Source: Devosia sp. LC5 (GTDB taxonomy: Bacteria > Pseudomonadota > Alphaproteobacteria > Rhizobiales > Devosiaceae). Taken from it: DNA of 64,000 nt. A model generated the notes under the pieces. It saw nothing but the letters and a program-made list of their open reading frames with translations, had not been told where the DNA came from and did not search any database. Position numbers and translations under genes: made by a program. Below are positions 26,654 to 35,063 of the stretch, one piece after another (the stretch's first letter is position 1; each line of letters starts with the position of its first letter). The DNA lies in NCBI RefSeq assembly GCF_000735585.1, contig NZ_JNNO01000007.1, positions 1-64,000 of the forward strand, read 5' to 3'.

Positions 26654-29122
26654 CTATCGGTCTAAGTCATCATCGCGATCACGCTCGCGCTGCTGCTCAT
26701 TCTGGCGCGGAACCTGTTGACCAGCCGGGTCGCTGCTCGTCTGCTCTTTGCGAGCGTCCTGCTCCGTGCGGCCTTTTTCCGGGGATTGTTTTGCCCCGTC
26801 AACGCGCATCTGTTGTTCGTGCAGCTGACGGGTATTGTCGTTTGCTTCACGGTCATCGTGATTTTCGCCGGACTGATAGTCTGGTTCTGCAATATGCCGA
26901 TCAGTCGTGGTTGCTGGCTGACTAGCCGCACTCGTCTTCGCATTCCCCTCTGGGGCTTGGAGCGGAACGGATTTGCCCTCGCTGCCATCGCTTTCGGCCG
27001 GCTCGTCCCCGCGCTCATTTTCCTGATCGAGCTCGCGTAGGACCTCTGTTTCTTGAACGACTTCAGCCAGATATGTGTTTCCGTCGCGCGCTGCGTTGAT
27101 GACGGCCGACAGCTCGGCAGAGAAAATGGCTGTTGTCGGATGATCTGGGTCCTTCGGCTCTCCCGCCTCTATCCAGGCATCCTGCGCGCGATCCATATTT
27201 TTCAATAGCGCAATGCCAGCATCGACGTCGTCAGCACCATGCTTTTCGACGGCGTCACGATATTGCCTGCGACCCTCGTCAACATCCACGCCTTGAGCCC
27301 GTAGTTCCGCGTGTTCGACCAGCTCGGCCGCGGTTTCGACAACGACGCGCTTAGCTTCGACAACCTCGCGCACCGACTGAGTGAGCTCATCAAGGGCCTT
27401 GCGCTCCTCGGGGTCGATTATCTCGCGCTCTGCCTTGAAGATCGCGGCCCCAACGGCCTTCTCATATTGCTCAAATTCTGGCTTGGTTCTGATATCCTGC
27501 TGCGCGCCATCGGACATGCTGGATTCCTCCGAAATGAGTGCCATCAACGATACCATATGCCTGGTAAAGGCGGGAGAGCCTTCGCGGCGCTCATCAAGTT
27601 TGATGACCTGCGCTCCGTGGGTCTCAATGCCCCGGATTTGTTCGACTTGAGCGCGGGCGAACTGTGCAACTTTACTATCGGCAGATAGCGCCAAAGCGCC
27701 CCAGGTGCTGACCGCCTCGGTGCGATATTGCTGGCTCCGCGGACTGCTCGCATAGACACGCGCCCCTTCGCGTTTGGCGATATAGCGGGCATGAGCCGGC
27801 CGGCTCGTCCCTTCGTGTTCCGTGCGTCCTTTCCGGCTGACCGGTCGGACTTGGTTTTTCGTATATGCCGGTGCACTGGCGATATCGCGCCGATCCGTCA
27901 TTTCCATCTGAATGCCATTTTGCCGCGCATGCTCCGCCAGATTTTCTCGCCAATCGCGGAAGGTCGCCGGCCCATTCCTCGGACGCTCGCCATGCTCGTT
28001 TTTGGTGGTGATGATCGCGTGGGCGTGGACGTGAGGCCGCTTACCGCCATCGTTGGCCCCTTTGGGATCCGTCGCGGGGTCGTGCATGGCAAAGACATAT
28101 TTGTGTCTCTGCTCCCCGAAAGTCCGCGCCATAAAGCCCCGCACGGCGCTTTCGAAAGCCTCGGGATCGGTCCCCGCCTTAGCAGACATGATGACATGCA
28201 TCACATCGCGCGGGGCCCGACTATGCAGCTCCTTGCGCCACTCGCGCTGCACCAGGTCACCAGCCTGCTTCTGATCCGCTATGGCGCGCCCACGATCAGT
28301 TGTGACGCCGCCGTCAAACTCCTCGACCAGATCACGCAGTTTATGGGTGCCGTATTCAACACCGTTGCCGTAGCCGACGAACCGAAAGTTGCTAGGCTGC
28401 GCCGGCAGGTCGAGCTTGTTTTGACTAATGGCGCGGGCAATCATTCCCTCGCCCTTTGCATCAGGCGTGCGACGGAGACCGCCTGTACTGCGCAGGACCA
28501 TCAGGCCGGTCATGACTGCCGCACCGCCGCCCTGCCGCTCGATGCCGAACGCAAAGCTGTGACGATCCTCGCCGTCTTCAGTGCGCGACGACACAAGGCC
28601 ATGAAACGTTGACCGGCCGACCTCACACAACTCCAAATCCGATAGACCAGCGAAGTCGCCCTCGAGCTGCAGGGTGAAGCTGGCCATGTCCTTGCTATGG
28701 GCGCGATTATCCATCAGCGGTTCCCATTCTTCGAGGATCTTGGCCCTGTCCCCGGCCTGACCCAGCTTTTCACCCCGTTCGTTTTCGACCCGCAAACTTC
28801 CTTCGCGCGACACGTAGTCCAACATGGCCCCTGCCCTAGCGCCGCCAGCATAGGATGCCAGTTTCACCACGGCGGACTGACTGCCCTTCGCTATGCCCGC
28901 GTAGCGCACCGCCGTCGGCCTGCTAGGCGCGCGCTGCACCATCGGCGTGCCTGGTGACCGCCCGCCGCCGCTGTACCCACTGCTGACCCCGACAGAGCTT
29001 TTTGGGGCAGCTTGGTCCTGCAATTGCATCAAGCGCTTGCGCCGGCGCTCGTCCTCTACCTCGGCGCGCAACCGTTCCCGGAGCTGGCTTGCCGCACTGC
29101 CAAACGCTGCTAAGTCCATCAC
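26654..29122 (-). CDS. VirD2-like relaxase of the MOBP type
   Basis: An 822-residue relaxase expected to nick oriT and pilot the strand. An N-terminal charged region (1-80) is followed by SYAGGARAGAMLDYVSREG (about 90-108), whose Tyr91 or Tyr103 may be the nucleophile, and by the metal-binding histidines in KRPHVHAHAII (H364, H366, H368). About 200 residues separate the two motifs, more than in compact VirD2 domains, so the fold may carry an insertion. The C-terminal half is charged and coiled, with a Gln/Arg/Asp-rich end suited to secretion signalling. It overlaps the MobC-like gene by 4 bases. The assignment is supported by the nick-like sequence at 29651-29660. Confidence 0.85.
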   Translation of the reverse strand: MMDLAAFGSAASQLRERLRAEVEDERRRKRLMQLQDQAAPKSSVGVSSGYSGGGRSPGTPMVQRAPSRPTAVRYAGIAKGSQSAVVKLASYAGGARAGAMLDYVSREGSLRVENERGEKLGQAGDRAKILEEWEPLMDNRAHSKDMASFTLQLEGDFAGLSDLELCEVGRSTFHGLVSSRTEDGEDRHSFAFGIERQGGGAAVMTGLMVLRSTGGLRRTPDAKGEGMIARAISQNKLDLPAQPSNFRFVGYGNGVEYGTHKLRDLVEEFDGGVTTDRGRAIADQKQAGDLVQREWRKELHSRAPRDVMHVIMSAKAGTDPEAFESAVRGFMARTFGEQRHKYVFAMHDPATDPKGANDGGKRPHVHAHAIITTKNEHGERPRNGPATFRDWRENLAEHARQNGIQMEMTDRRDIASAPAYTKNQVRPVSRKGRTEHEGTSRPAHARYIAKREGARVYASSPRSQQYRTEAVSTWGALALSADSKVAQFARAQVEQIRGIETHGAQVIKLDERREGSPAFTRHMVSLMALISEESSMSDGAQQDIRTKPEFEQYEKAVGAAIFKAEREIIDPEERKALDELTQSVREVVEAKRVVVETAAELVEHAELRAQGVDVDEGRRQYRDAVEKHGADDVDAGIALLKNMDRAQDAWIEAGEPKDPDHPTTAIFSAELSAVINAARDGNTYLAEVVQETEVLRELDQENERGDEPAESDGSEGKSVPLQAPEGNAKTSAASQPATTTDRHIAEPDYQSGENHDDREANDNTRQLHEQQMRVDGAKQSPEKGRTEQDARKEQTSSDPAGQQVPRQNEQQRERDRDDDLDR

Positions 29123-29562
29123 ACGGTCTCCCGGCGCCGGCTTGGACCGCGCTTGGCAAGCTCTCGAACCTCGAAACCGACGACACCTGTCATGGTCAGG
29201 ACGTTGCCTAAGGCCATCAAAACCTCGTCTGGATGCACTTCGCGCTTGGCGTTGATCGCCCGCGCGATCTGATTGAGATTGACGCCAACCGCCCGAAATT
29301 CCTCCGCCAAAGCTGCGAAAACCTTCCTGTCCTCGTAGGACAGGAAGGGCTTTACCCCTGCTCCCTCCAGACTGAGGGACCTAATAAAGCTTGAAATGGT
29401 CAAGTCTGCGGCTTCTGCCGCCGCCTCGATCTGCTGCAATTCGCTGCCGCTAACGCGCACCCGCACCACTTCTGACTTGGATTTCTCGCCGGTCGGGTCG
29501 CGCCGGGCGCCCGCCTTTGCGGCCCCATCCCTCTCGCTGGCAGTTCCTTTGCGTCGAGCCAT
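29119..29562 (-). CDS. mobC: MobC-like relaxosome accessory protein
   Basis: A 147-residue basic DNA-binding protein. A ribbon-helix-helix-like segment (SEVVRVRVSGSELQQIEAAA) is followed by AADLTISSFIRSLSLEG and the MobC hallmark GVNLNQIARAIN. It ends over the relaxase start (ATGA). MobC proteins open DNA around nic. The putative oriT begins about 65 bp upstream. Confidence 0.88.
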   Translation of the reverse strand: MARRKGTASERDGAAKAGARRDPTGEKSKSEVVRVRVSGSELQQIEAAAEAADLTISSFIRSLSLEGAGVKPFLSYEDRKVFAALAEEFRAVGVNLNQIARAINAKREVHPDEVLMALGNVLTMTGVVGFEVRELAKRGPSRRRETV

Positions 29563-29628
29563 TCTTACTCAGCCTCGCCTTCAACGCCCGCCAGCGGGCC
29601 AAACCGAGGGCATGTCCCTCGATTTTCA

Positions 29629-29660
29629 GCATGTTGTACCACAAACATGCGTATCCTGCC
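29629..29660 (+). other. Putative origin of transfer (oriT) with nic site
   Basis: An inverted repeat, GCATGTT (29629-29635) with AACATGC (29644-29650), is followed at once by GTATCCTGCC (29651-29660). The core TATCCTG|C is the nick sequence shared by IncP (RP4) and Ti-plasmid oriT regions, and an inverted repeat just 5' of nic is the usual relaxase-binding layout. The predicted nick lies between 29658 and 29659 on the plus strand. The site is in the 424-bp gap between divergent mobC and virC1, where an oriT is expected. Confidence 0.75.
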
Positions 29661-29785
29661 AAAGGAAACACTCACCTAGCACTACCAAATTCTCCCACTA
29701 CGTCCAGTGTGAGCCACATCGGTGATGCGCCGGAGAGATGCACTGAAGAGAGCCCGGCGTGGACCTCTAGATGTCCTGGTTTTCC

Positions 29786-29936
29786 GGTGAACTGGTTTCG
29801 GACAAATTGATGAAAAGCAGAACACCATTCCACCAGTTCACCAGACATGCAGATTTGCTCAACTGGTTAAATGCCAGTATGATGGTCACCAGTCTCGCAG
29901 ACCTGCATAATTTGGATTCACCAGGTCACCATTCGA
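29786..29936. repeat. TTCACCAG-type repeats between oriT and virC1
   Basis: An 11-bp perfect inverted repeat, GGTGAACTGGT (29786-29796) with ACCAGTTCACC (29832-29842), is followed by related copies: GTTCACCAGAC (29836-29846), GGTCACCAGTC (29884-29894) and ATTCACCAGGTCACC (29917-29931). They lie immediately upstream of a ParA/VirC1-type gene. They could be a partition site, an overdrive-like transfer enhancer or an autoregulatory operator. Confidence 0.6.
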
Positions 29937-29986
29937 CCAAAAGGGTACAGCGACCAGCTTTGCCTGGAACGACGTTAGGAAGATAA

Positions 29987-30697
29987 ATGGCGAAGGTGAT
30001 TTCGTTTGTCAGTGGCAAGGGCGGCGTCGGCAAAACCCTTGGCGCAATCTTGACCTCTGGCGAATACGCGCTTCGTGAAAACCAAGTGCTCGTGGTTGAC
30101 GCAGACCCAACCCAGCGGTTTTCCGACTGGTTTTCCGAGTCTATCCGCCGCGGCAATGGTCCTGAGTTTATGACGGTCACAACGGCGTTGACCAAAGCTG
30201 CAGTTGCGCGGGAGGTTCAGCTCGCTCACGGCAAATTCGATTACGTGATTATCGACGCCCCAGGCACCGAAGGCGCGGTGAACCAAGAAGTGCTGCGCCA
30301 ATCCGACATTGTGGCAACACCGGTCAAAATAGGCCGCGATGAAGTCAAGGCGATGTCCGTCGTTGCGGCAGACGTGGCCCAGGTGAGCGACGAACTTGGA
30401 CTAGAAATCCCCCACGTCACCTATGTCACCGAGCTGGCCGAAGTCCAAAAGTCGCTGTCGGCCTACGCCACCCTGCACAACTTTATCGTCAAACTCCAAG
30501 AGGATGGCTACTCAACACGGATTTTGAAGACGGAACTCTATTCGCGCAACATCTACAAGGAACTCCGAAACGGGTTAGGCCCGCTTCAGATCATCGAGCT
30601 TAATCCAACGATCAAGAAGGCCCGACTTGAGGTCCAGAGGTTCGTCACCGAATTCGACCAAATCCTTGCGGTCGGCAAAACCAAGATCACCGCCTAG
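29987..30697 (+). CDS. virC1: ParA/VirC1-like ATPase
   Basis: A 236-residue deviant-Walker ATPase: SGKGGVGKT (residues 9-17), VVDADPTQRFSDW, and YVIIDAPGTEGAVNQ. It lacks the N-terminal HTH of plasmid ParA, like VirC1, which recruits the relaxosome to the coupling protein. A VirC2-like RHH gene follows by 13 bases and oriT lies 330 bp upstream, as in the Ti virC locus. A plasmid partition role is the main alternative. Confidence 0.82.
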   Translation: MAKVISFVSGKGGVGKTLGAILTSGEYALRENQVLVVDADPTQRFSDWFSESIRRGNGPEFMTVTTALTKAAVAREVQLAHGKFDYVIIDAPGTEGAVNQEVLRQSDIVATPVKIGRDEVKAMSVVAADVAQVSDELGLEIPHVTYVTELAEVQKSLSAYATLHNFIVKLQEDGYSTRILKTELYSRNIYKELRNGLGPLQIIELNPTIKKARLEVQRFVTEFDQILAVGKTKITA

Positions 30698-30710
30698 AGG
30701 AGGCCAAAAA

Positions 30711-31076
30711 GTGGCTGGTAAAGACGAACTGCTCGATAGCGTGCCCACCATGCGACGCAAGTCCGCTTCCACCGGACGCCCTCAAGACAATCTCACGTCA
30801 CCTCCCAACGAGCCAGGGCAGTCACCCCAGCCAACCGCTGAGGATGTCATCCAGGAGATCCGTCCGAGGAAGGCCGACGCCGCGCCTACCATAAAAAAAG
30901 GTTCGCTGTTTGATCTGAAGGCTGCTGAGCGGCCGAACTCAAAAGGGGCGGTCAATCTCCTCCTGGCGCCTGAGTTGAAGGCGCGGCTGGATGCTGCCAA
31001 TTATGCGTCAAAGGTGCCACGCGTTCAGATCGTCATTGCAGCGCTCGATGAGTATCTCGAAAAGAATGGCTTTTAG
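30711..31076 (+). CDS. virC2: VirC2-like ribbon-helix-helix protein
   Basis: A 121-residue protein from a GTG at 30711 with AGAGGAGG upstream. A disordered Pro/Ser-rich N-terminus (to about residue 75) is followed by a C-terminal RHH-like domain: GAVNLLLAPELKARLDAANY and RVQIVIAALDEYLEK. This is the plan of VirC2, which binds overdrive near oriT. It follows virC1 and probably shares its transcript. Confidence 0.72.
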   Translation: MAGKDELLDSVPTMRRKSASTGRPQDNLTSPPNEPGQSPQPTAEDVIQEIRPRKADAAPTIKKGSLFDLKAAERPNSKGAVNLLLAPELKARLDAANYASKVPRVQIVIAALDEYLEKNGF

Positions 31077-31081
31077 CGGTC

Positions 31082-31483
31082 ATGAAGTCGGGGCGAATAT
31101 TCTTCACGGGGCTTGCGGTCGGACTTTTGATGGGTGTTTTTCTGTCGCCCATCATGACCAGCTCGAATTTCGCCGGCGGGGCGCTCGCACAAGCCGTCAA
31201 CGGCATGGCTGCACAAATGGCGCCAAGGCCGCCGGCAGCCGCCTGGCCAAGCGGCCCGGAAGTATTGGTCGCACTTTTTGAGTTCTCAAGATGGCCGGCC
31301 CCCAAGGCCGGCGACACCTCGAGCATCAACGTCGACAATTGTTTGTCGATTGGCAGCGATATGGTCTGCTTATTGACAATGAATCTGTCATGGGTGGAAA
31401 CGCCCCGCAAAGTAGAAGCCACATTCAGAAAAACCTTGGATCGGTGGTCAATGCTTGGCCTCAAGGAGATTAAGCCAACGTGA
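31082..31483 (+). CDS. Hypothetical signal-anchored protein of the virC operon
   Basis: A 133-residue protein with an N-terminal hydrophobic anchor (residues 7-26, FTGLAVGLLMGVFLSPIMTS), an Ala/Pro-rich linker, and a C-terminal domain with two cysteines (DNCLSIGSDMVCLL) suited to a periplasmic disulfide. It lies 5 bases after virC2. The family is not recognised. Confidence 0.6.
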   Translation: MKSGRIFFTGLAVGLLMGVFLSPIMTSSNFAGGALAQAVNGMAAQMAPRPPAAAWPSGPEVLVALFEFSRWPAPKAGDTSSINVDNCLSIGSDMVCLLTMNLSWVETPRKVEATFRKTLDRWSMLGLKEIKPT

Positions 31484-31671
31484 GTCAGACGCTCCGGCCG
31501 TCTCTACAGCGCTATTTGGTTAGCGCGTTCCGGCCTTCGCTTAGTCAACCTGTCAGCCAGCCCAGCGTCAGCACTGTATCTTTCGCGCGATTCACGAAAG
31601 AATATGGGCTACCAGGCGTTGTCCTCTTTAGCATTGGAGGCCTACAACTCCGAAACCTTGGAAAGAGCTAA
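31480..31671 (+). CDS. Possible short ORF coupled to the preceding gene
   Basis: A GTG at 31480 overlaps the previous stop (GTGA) and opens 63 codons (MSQTLRPSLQRYLVSAFRPS...). It overlaps the start of the next gene in a different frame by 68 bases. It could be a real small protein, the true N-terminus of the next gene separated by a frameshift, or a chance frame. Confidence 0.3.
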   Translation: MSQTLRPSLQRYLVSAFRPSLSQPVSQPSVSTVSFARFTKEYGLPGVVLFSIGGLQLRNLGKS

Positions 31672-32344
31672 TGCGAATGACGACGCATCGCGGGACATTG
31701 ATGTGAAAGAGATCGAGCGCCACATCAAACTGCAGGGATTGGTACCCGTCTTCGACGCGGAAACCGACCGCACAATCTACCGAAGAAAAACGGATTTACC
31801 TGTTCCGTCTTCCGAGGAGATGGAGAAAGGTATTTCGGACCACTTGGCGGCCACGCGCGAAAACGCCAATATCTCAAAAGAGGAAATGGCGGAATTGCTG
31901 GGGCTGTCTCAACAATTCTACGGGCGCGCAGAACGGCGTGAGGCCCAATTACGCGTCACACGCCTGATTTTCATGATCGAAATTCTTGGCCCGGAAATGT
32001 TCGACGTCCTGGCCCATGTCGCTCCGCAAATCTTCGGAAAAAGCGAAGCCGAAGCCAAAGCCCGCGGTAAGCTCGTGAGCACGATCATGAGGCTGCCAGC
32101 TAAAAACGTTTACGAGATTCTGACCTATGTTTCACTCATAGCTGACTTGGCACAGCGCGAACGGGACGAAGCAGATCACGAAATTGTCCGCGACGTAAAA
32201 GAGCTGATGGACAAGAACGGCTTGACCAGTGAAGACGTTAAAGGGCTGATCCTGGCCGAAAAAGCCAAACGTGGCCCGCGCAAACGGCGCAAGCGCAATG
32301 ACGGATCGGGTGCCGGCGACGACGTAAGCGAAACGGACAGGTAG
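31604..32344 (+). CDS. Helix-turn-helix (XRE-like) regulator
   Basis: A 246-residue soluble protein. An HTH of the lambda-repressor type lies at about residues 78-125 (NISKEEMAELLGLSQQFYGRAERRE). Downstream are an alpha-helical region and a basic tail (KRGPRKRRKRN). It is the last gene before the IS91-family element. It may regulate the virC or transfer genes. The N-terminus is uncertain because of the overlapping GTG frame at 31480. Confidence 0.6.
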   Translation: MGYQALSSLALEAYNSETLERANANDDASRDIDVKEIERHIKLQGLVPVFDAETDRTIYRRKTDLPVPSSEEMEKGISDHLAATRENANISKEEMAELLGLSQQFYGRAERREAQLRVTRLIFMIEILGPEMFDVLAHVAPQIFGKSEAEAKARGKLVSTIMRLPAKNVYEILTYVSLIADLAQRERDEADHEIVRDVKELMDKNGLTSEDVKGLILAEKAKRGPRKRRKRNDGSGAGDDVSETDR

Positions 32345-32546
32345 CATTTCGGCTGCTGCTATCCCGTCCTAGCGTTTTCCAGCCTATACCAGCCGAGCTC
32401 GATCCGCATGTCTACTCCCGACCCCCCATGCACGAACCCGCTTCGCGGGAGGGGTGCGGGCGGCGCGGTCGCGGCATCATTATAGGCTTTTGGTCGAGCG
32501 GCACCTGATCTGACCATGGAGTCCCCTTCAACGAGAGGAACTCCCC

Positions 32547-33452
32547 ATGGCTACCCCTTCAATCGACGCCCCCGTCACACCGCTCCGTCAGCGCATGCAG
32601 CAGGATATGCTGATGCGCGGGCTGGGCTCGCATACCCAGCAGGACTACATCCGGCACGTTCGGCGCTTCGCCGCGTTTCTTGGGCGCACTCCCGACGCGG
32701 CCAACGCCGAGGATATCCGCCGCTTCCAGCTCTATCAGCATGAGAACGGCGTCGGACCGGCGACCATCAATGGCGCGGTCTCGGCGCTGCGCTTCCTGTT
32801 TGAAGTGACGCTGAAGCGGCGGGATCTGGCCCGCGCGCTGGTGATCACCCGCTATCCGCGCAAGCTGCCCGATGTGCTGAGTGTGGAGGAAGCCGCCCGG
32901 CTGCTCCAGGCGGCGCCAACCATCAAGTACAAGGCCGCGCTCGGTGTTGCCTATGGCGCGGGGCTGCGCGTCTCCGAGGTTGCCCACCTCAAGGTCGATG
33001 ATATCGACAGCACCCGCATGCTGATCCGGGTCGAGCAGGGCAAGGGGCGCAAGGACCGCAACGCCATGCTCTCGCCCCAACTTTTGGAGCTGCTGCGGTT
33101 GTGGTGGCGCCAGGGCAAGCAGTCGGGCGTGATGCTGCCGCATGGCTGGCTGTTTCCAGGCCGCTCTTGCACCGATCCGATCTCGTCGCGGCAGCTGCAT
33201 CGTGCCGTGCAGGAGGCGGCCGAGGTCGCCGGCATCCGCAAGCGGGTCAGCCCGCACACGCTGCGGCACAGCTTCGCCACCCACCTGCTTGAGCAGGACG
33301 TCGATATCCGCGTCATCCAGGTGCTGCTCGGGCACAGCAAGCTCGATACCACCGCGCTCTATACCAAGGTCTCGACCCGCACGATCCACGCGGTCGCCGG
33401 GCCACTCGACCGGTTGATGGAACTGATGGAAGATAAGACGCCGCCCAGTTGA
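32547..33452 (+). CDS. Tyrosine recombinase of the IS91-family element
   Basis: A 301-residue phage-integrase-family protein: SAM-like N-terminal domain (RGLGSHTQQDYIRHVRRFAAF) and catalytic domain with the first Arg in YGAGLRVSEVAHL, HxxR in SPHTLRHSFATHLL, a following His in LLGHSKLDTT and the nucleophile in ALYTKV. All catalytic residues appear present. It is followed at once by the transposase. Confidence 0.9.
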   Translation: MATPSIDAPVTPLRQRMQQDMLMRGLGSHTQQDYIRHVRRFAAFLGRTPDAANAEDIRRFQLYQHENGVGPATINGAVSALRFLFEVTLKRRDLARALVITRYPRKLPDVLSVEEAARLLQAAPTIKYKAALGVAYGAGLRVSEVAHLKVDDIDSTRMLIRVEQGKGRKDRNAMLSPQLLELLRLWWRQGKQSGVMLPHGWLFPGRSCTDPISSRQLHRAVQEAAEVAGIRKRVSPHTLRHSFATHLLEQDVDIRVIQVLLGHSKLDTTALYTKVSTRTIHAVAGPLDRLMELMEDKTPPS

Positions 33453-33456
33453 ACCG

Positions 33457-34656
33457 GTGCGCGCCACCATCGAGGTCGCCGATATCTTCCGTGCTGCCGG
33501 TCCTGGCTATCGGCTCGCCCATGCCGGGCATCTGAGCCTGGGCCAGCTCAAGGTCATGTCGGCGATCGAGCCCTGCCGCACCGCTGCGCTGGGCGGTCAC
33601 GTCGAGGCCTGTACGGACTGCGGGCACCAGCGCATCGCCTATAACTCCTGCCGCAACCGGCACTGTCCCCGGTGCCAGGGCGCTGCAGCACGTGCCTGGC
33701 TCGAAGCACAAGAGGCCAATCTCCTGCCGGTGGGCTACTTCCATGTCGTCTTCACGTTACCCGCAGAGATCGCCGATATCGCCTTCCAGAACAAGGCGCA
33801 GATCTATGATCTGCTGTTCAAGGCGGCATCGCAGACCATGCTGACGATCGCCGCCGATCCCCGGCACCTGGGCGCCCGCATCGGCATCACCGCCGTGCTG
33901 CACACCTGGGGGTCGGCCATGACCCACCATCCCCATATCCACATGATCGTGCCGGGTGGCGGCATTGCACCGGATGGGCGATGGATCTCATCCCGACCGG
34001 CGTTCCTGCTGCCGGTTCGGGTGCTCGGCACCCTGTTCCGTCGCCTGTTCCTGACCCGGCTGCTCGAGCTGCACGATGCCGGCCGGCTCGCCTTCTTCGG
34101 CAGGATGGCAGGGCTCAGCGATCGCCGTGCCTTCCAACGTCACCTCGCGCCGGCCCGCAGAAAGCGCTGGGTGGTTTATGCCAAGCCGCCCTTTGCTGGG
34201 CCCGAAGCTGTCCTCGCCTATCTCTCCCGCTATACCCACCGGGTGGCGATCTCCAATAGCCGCCTCATCGCGTTCGATCAGACCGGGGTGACCTTCCGCT
34301 ACAAGGATTACCGCCGCGGCGGTGCCGACCGGCAGCAGGTCATGACGATCGCCGCCAACGAGTTCATCCGCCGCTTCCTGATCCACATCCTGCCGCGCGG
34401 CTTCCACCGCATCCGGCACTACGGCCTACTTGCCGGCTCCGCCCGCAAGGACTGCATTGCACAGGCCCGTGCATTACTTGCGGTCGCGCCTCCACCGGAA
34501 GAACCGCCAGGCGAAGAGCCCGCAGACCAGCGCCCGCCATGCCCGTGCTGTGGCGGCACCATGGTGATCATCGAGACCTTCGCCCGGGGCTGTAGGCCGC
34601 GCGCGCCACCTGCAGCGCGACAGCCGAACCGGGAGACCATCCATGACCCGGCATGA
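33457..34656 (+). CDS. IS91-family HUH transposase
   Basis: A 399-residue rolling-circle transposase. An N-terminal zinc-binding region (CTDCGHQ, CRNRHCPRCQG) precedes the HUH motif in THHPHIHMIVPGGG and the catalytic Tyr region LAYLSRYTHRVAISN. The C-terminus carries a second Cys cluster (PPCPCCGGTMVIIE). It starts at a GTG 4 bases after the recombinase. The gene appears intact. Confidence 0.92.
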   Translation: MRATIEVADIFRAAGPGYRLAHAGHLSLGQLKVMSAIEPCRTAALGGHVEACTDCGHQRIAYNSCRNRHCPRCQGAAARAWLEAQEANLLPVGYFHVVFTLPAEIADIAFQNKAQIYDLLFKAASQTMLTIAADPRHLGARIGITAVLHTWGSAMTHHPHIHMIVPGGGIAPDGRWISSRPAFLLPVRVLGTLFRRLFLTRLLELHDAGRLAFFGRMAGLSDRRAFQRHLAPARRKRWVVYAKPPFAGPEAVLAYLSRYTHRVAISNSRLIAFDQTGVTFRYKDYRRGGADRQQVMTIAANEFIRRFLIHILPRGFHRIRHYGLLAGSARKDCIAQARALLAVAPPPEEPPGEEPADQRPPCPCCGGTMVIIETFARGCRPRAPPAARQPNRETIHDPA

Positions 34657-35045
34657 CCTGCTTGTTCATACGGCCGCGCCACGTCACCGGCCGATGGGAT
34701 GGTGCGCGCCCAGCGCCGCGGCGACCGGCGCCAGGCACGCCGACCCCACGAAAAGCGCCTACAACCGCGCCTTCAACAGGCCTGACCGCCGACCGCTGGG
34801 CGCGCCTGGAAAGCTTGGCGCCTCAGCTATTGGCATCCGCCCAACTGCACCAAAACAGCAAACCCCATAGCGCAAAGCATGCGGGCCGCGGGTTCCTGCA
34901 TGGGTGGCTTTGCGACGCCAAGAGGCATCCCAAACCCTTCACCTTTTCAGACTCTCAGCCACTATTTGCGGAAGCCTGAAAGCGGCCATTCGGAAACGAA
35001 ATGGCCGCCCAACGAAAACCGGAGTGCTTGACCCTCGACCGTTAG
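34657..35045 (+). other. 3' end of the IS91-family element and ars upstream region
   Basis: This 389-bp stretch has no gene. It contains the probable rolling-circle terminus (34877-34960) that matches the remnant at 47975-48045, then the junction to the arsenic operon. Confidence 0.55.
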
Positions 35046-35061
35046 ATCGATAATATTCGAT
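35046..35061. promoter_or_regulatory. Probable ArsR operator
   Basis: An AT-rich imperfect palindrome, ATCGATAATATTCGAT, ends 2 bases before the arsR start codon. ArsR repressors bind such AT-rich dyads over their own promoter. Position and symmetry are the only evidence. Confidence 0.5.
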
Positions 35062-35063
35062 AT

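Larger units (their letters stand above)
32400..34960 (+). mobile_element. IS91-family element with tyrosine recombinase and HUH transposase
   Basis: Two adjacent genes, a phage-integrase-type recombinase and a Y1/Y2 HUH transposase, form the two-gene IS91-like layout. The 5' flank (about 32400-32480) has a GC-rich hairpin-forming stretch. The 3' flank has CCGCGGGTTCCTGCATG (34886-34902), also found at 47987-48003 next to a second transposase remnant, so it marks the terminus class. IS91 elements move by rolling circle and make no target duplication; the exact ends are not resolved. Confidence 0.75.

Noticed and set aside
32559..33470. Minus-strand frame of 303 codons opposite the tyrosine recombinase
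   Set aside because: The plus strand carries all catalytic residues of the recombinase; the opposite frame is a shadow.
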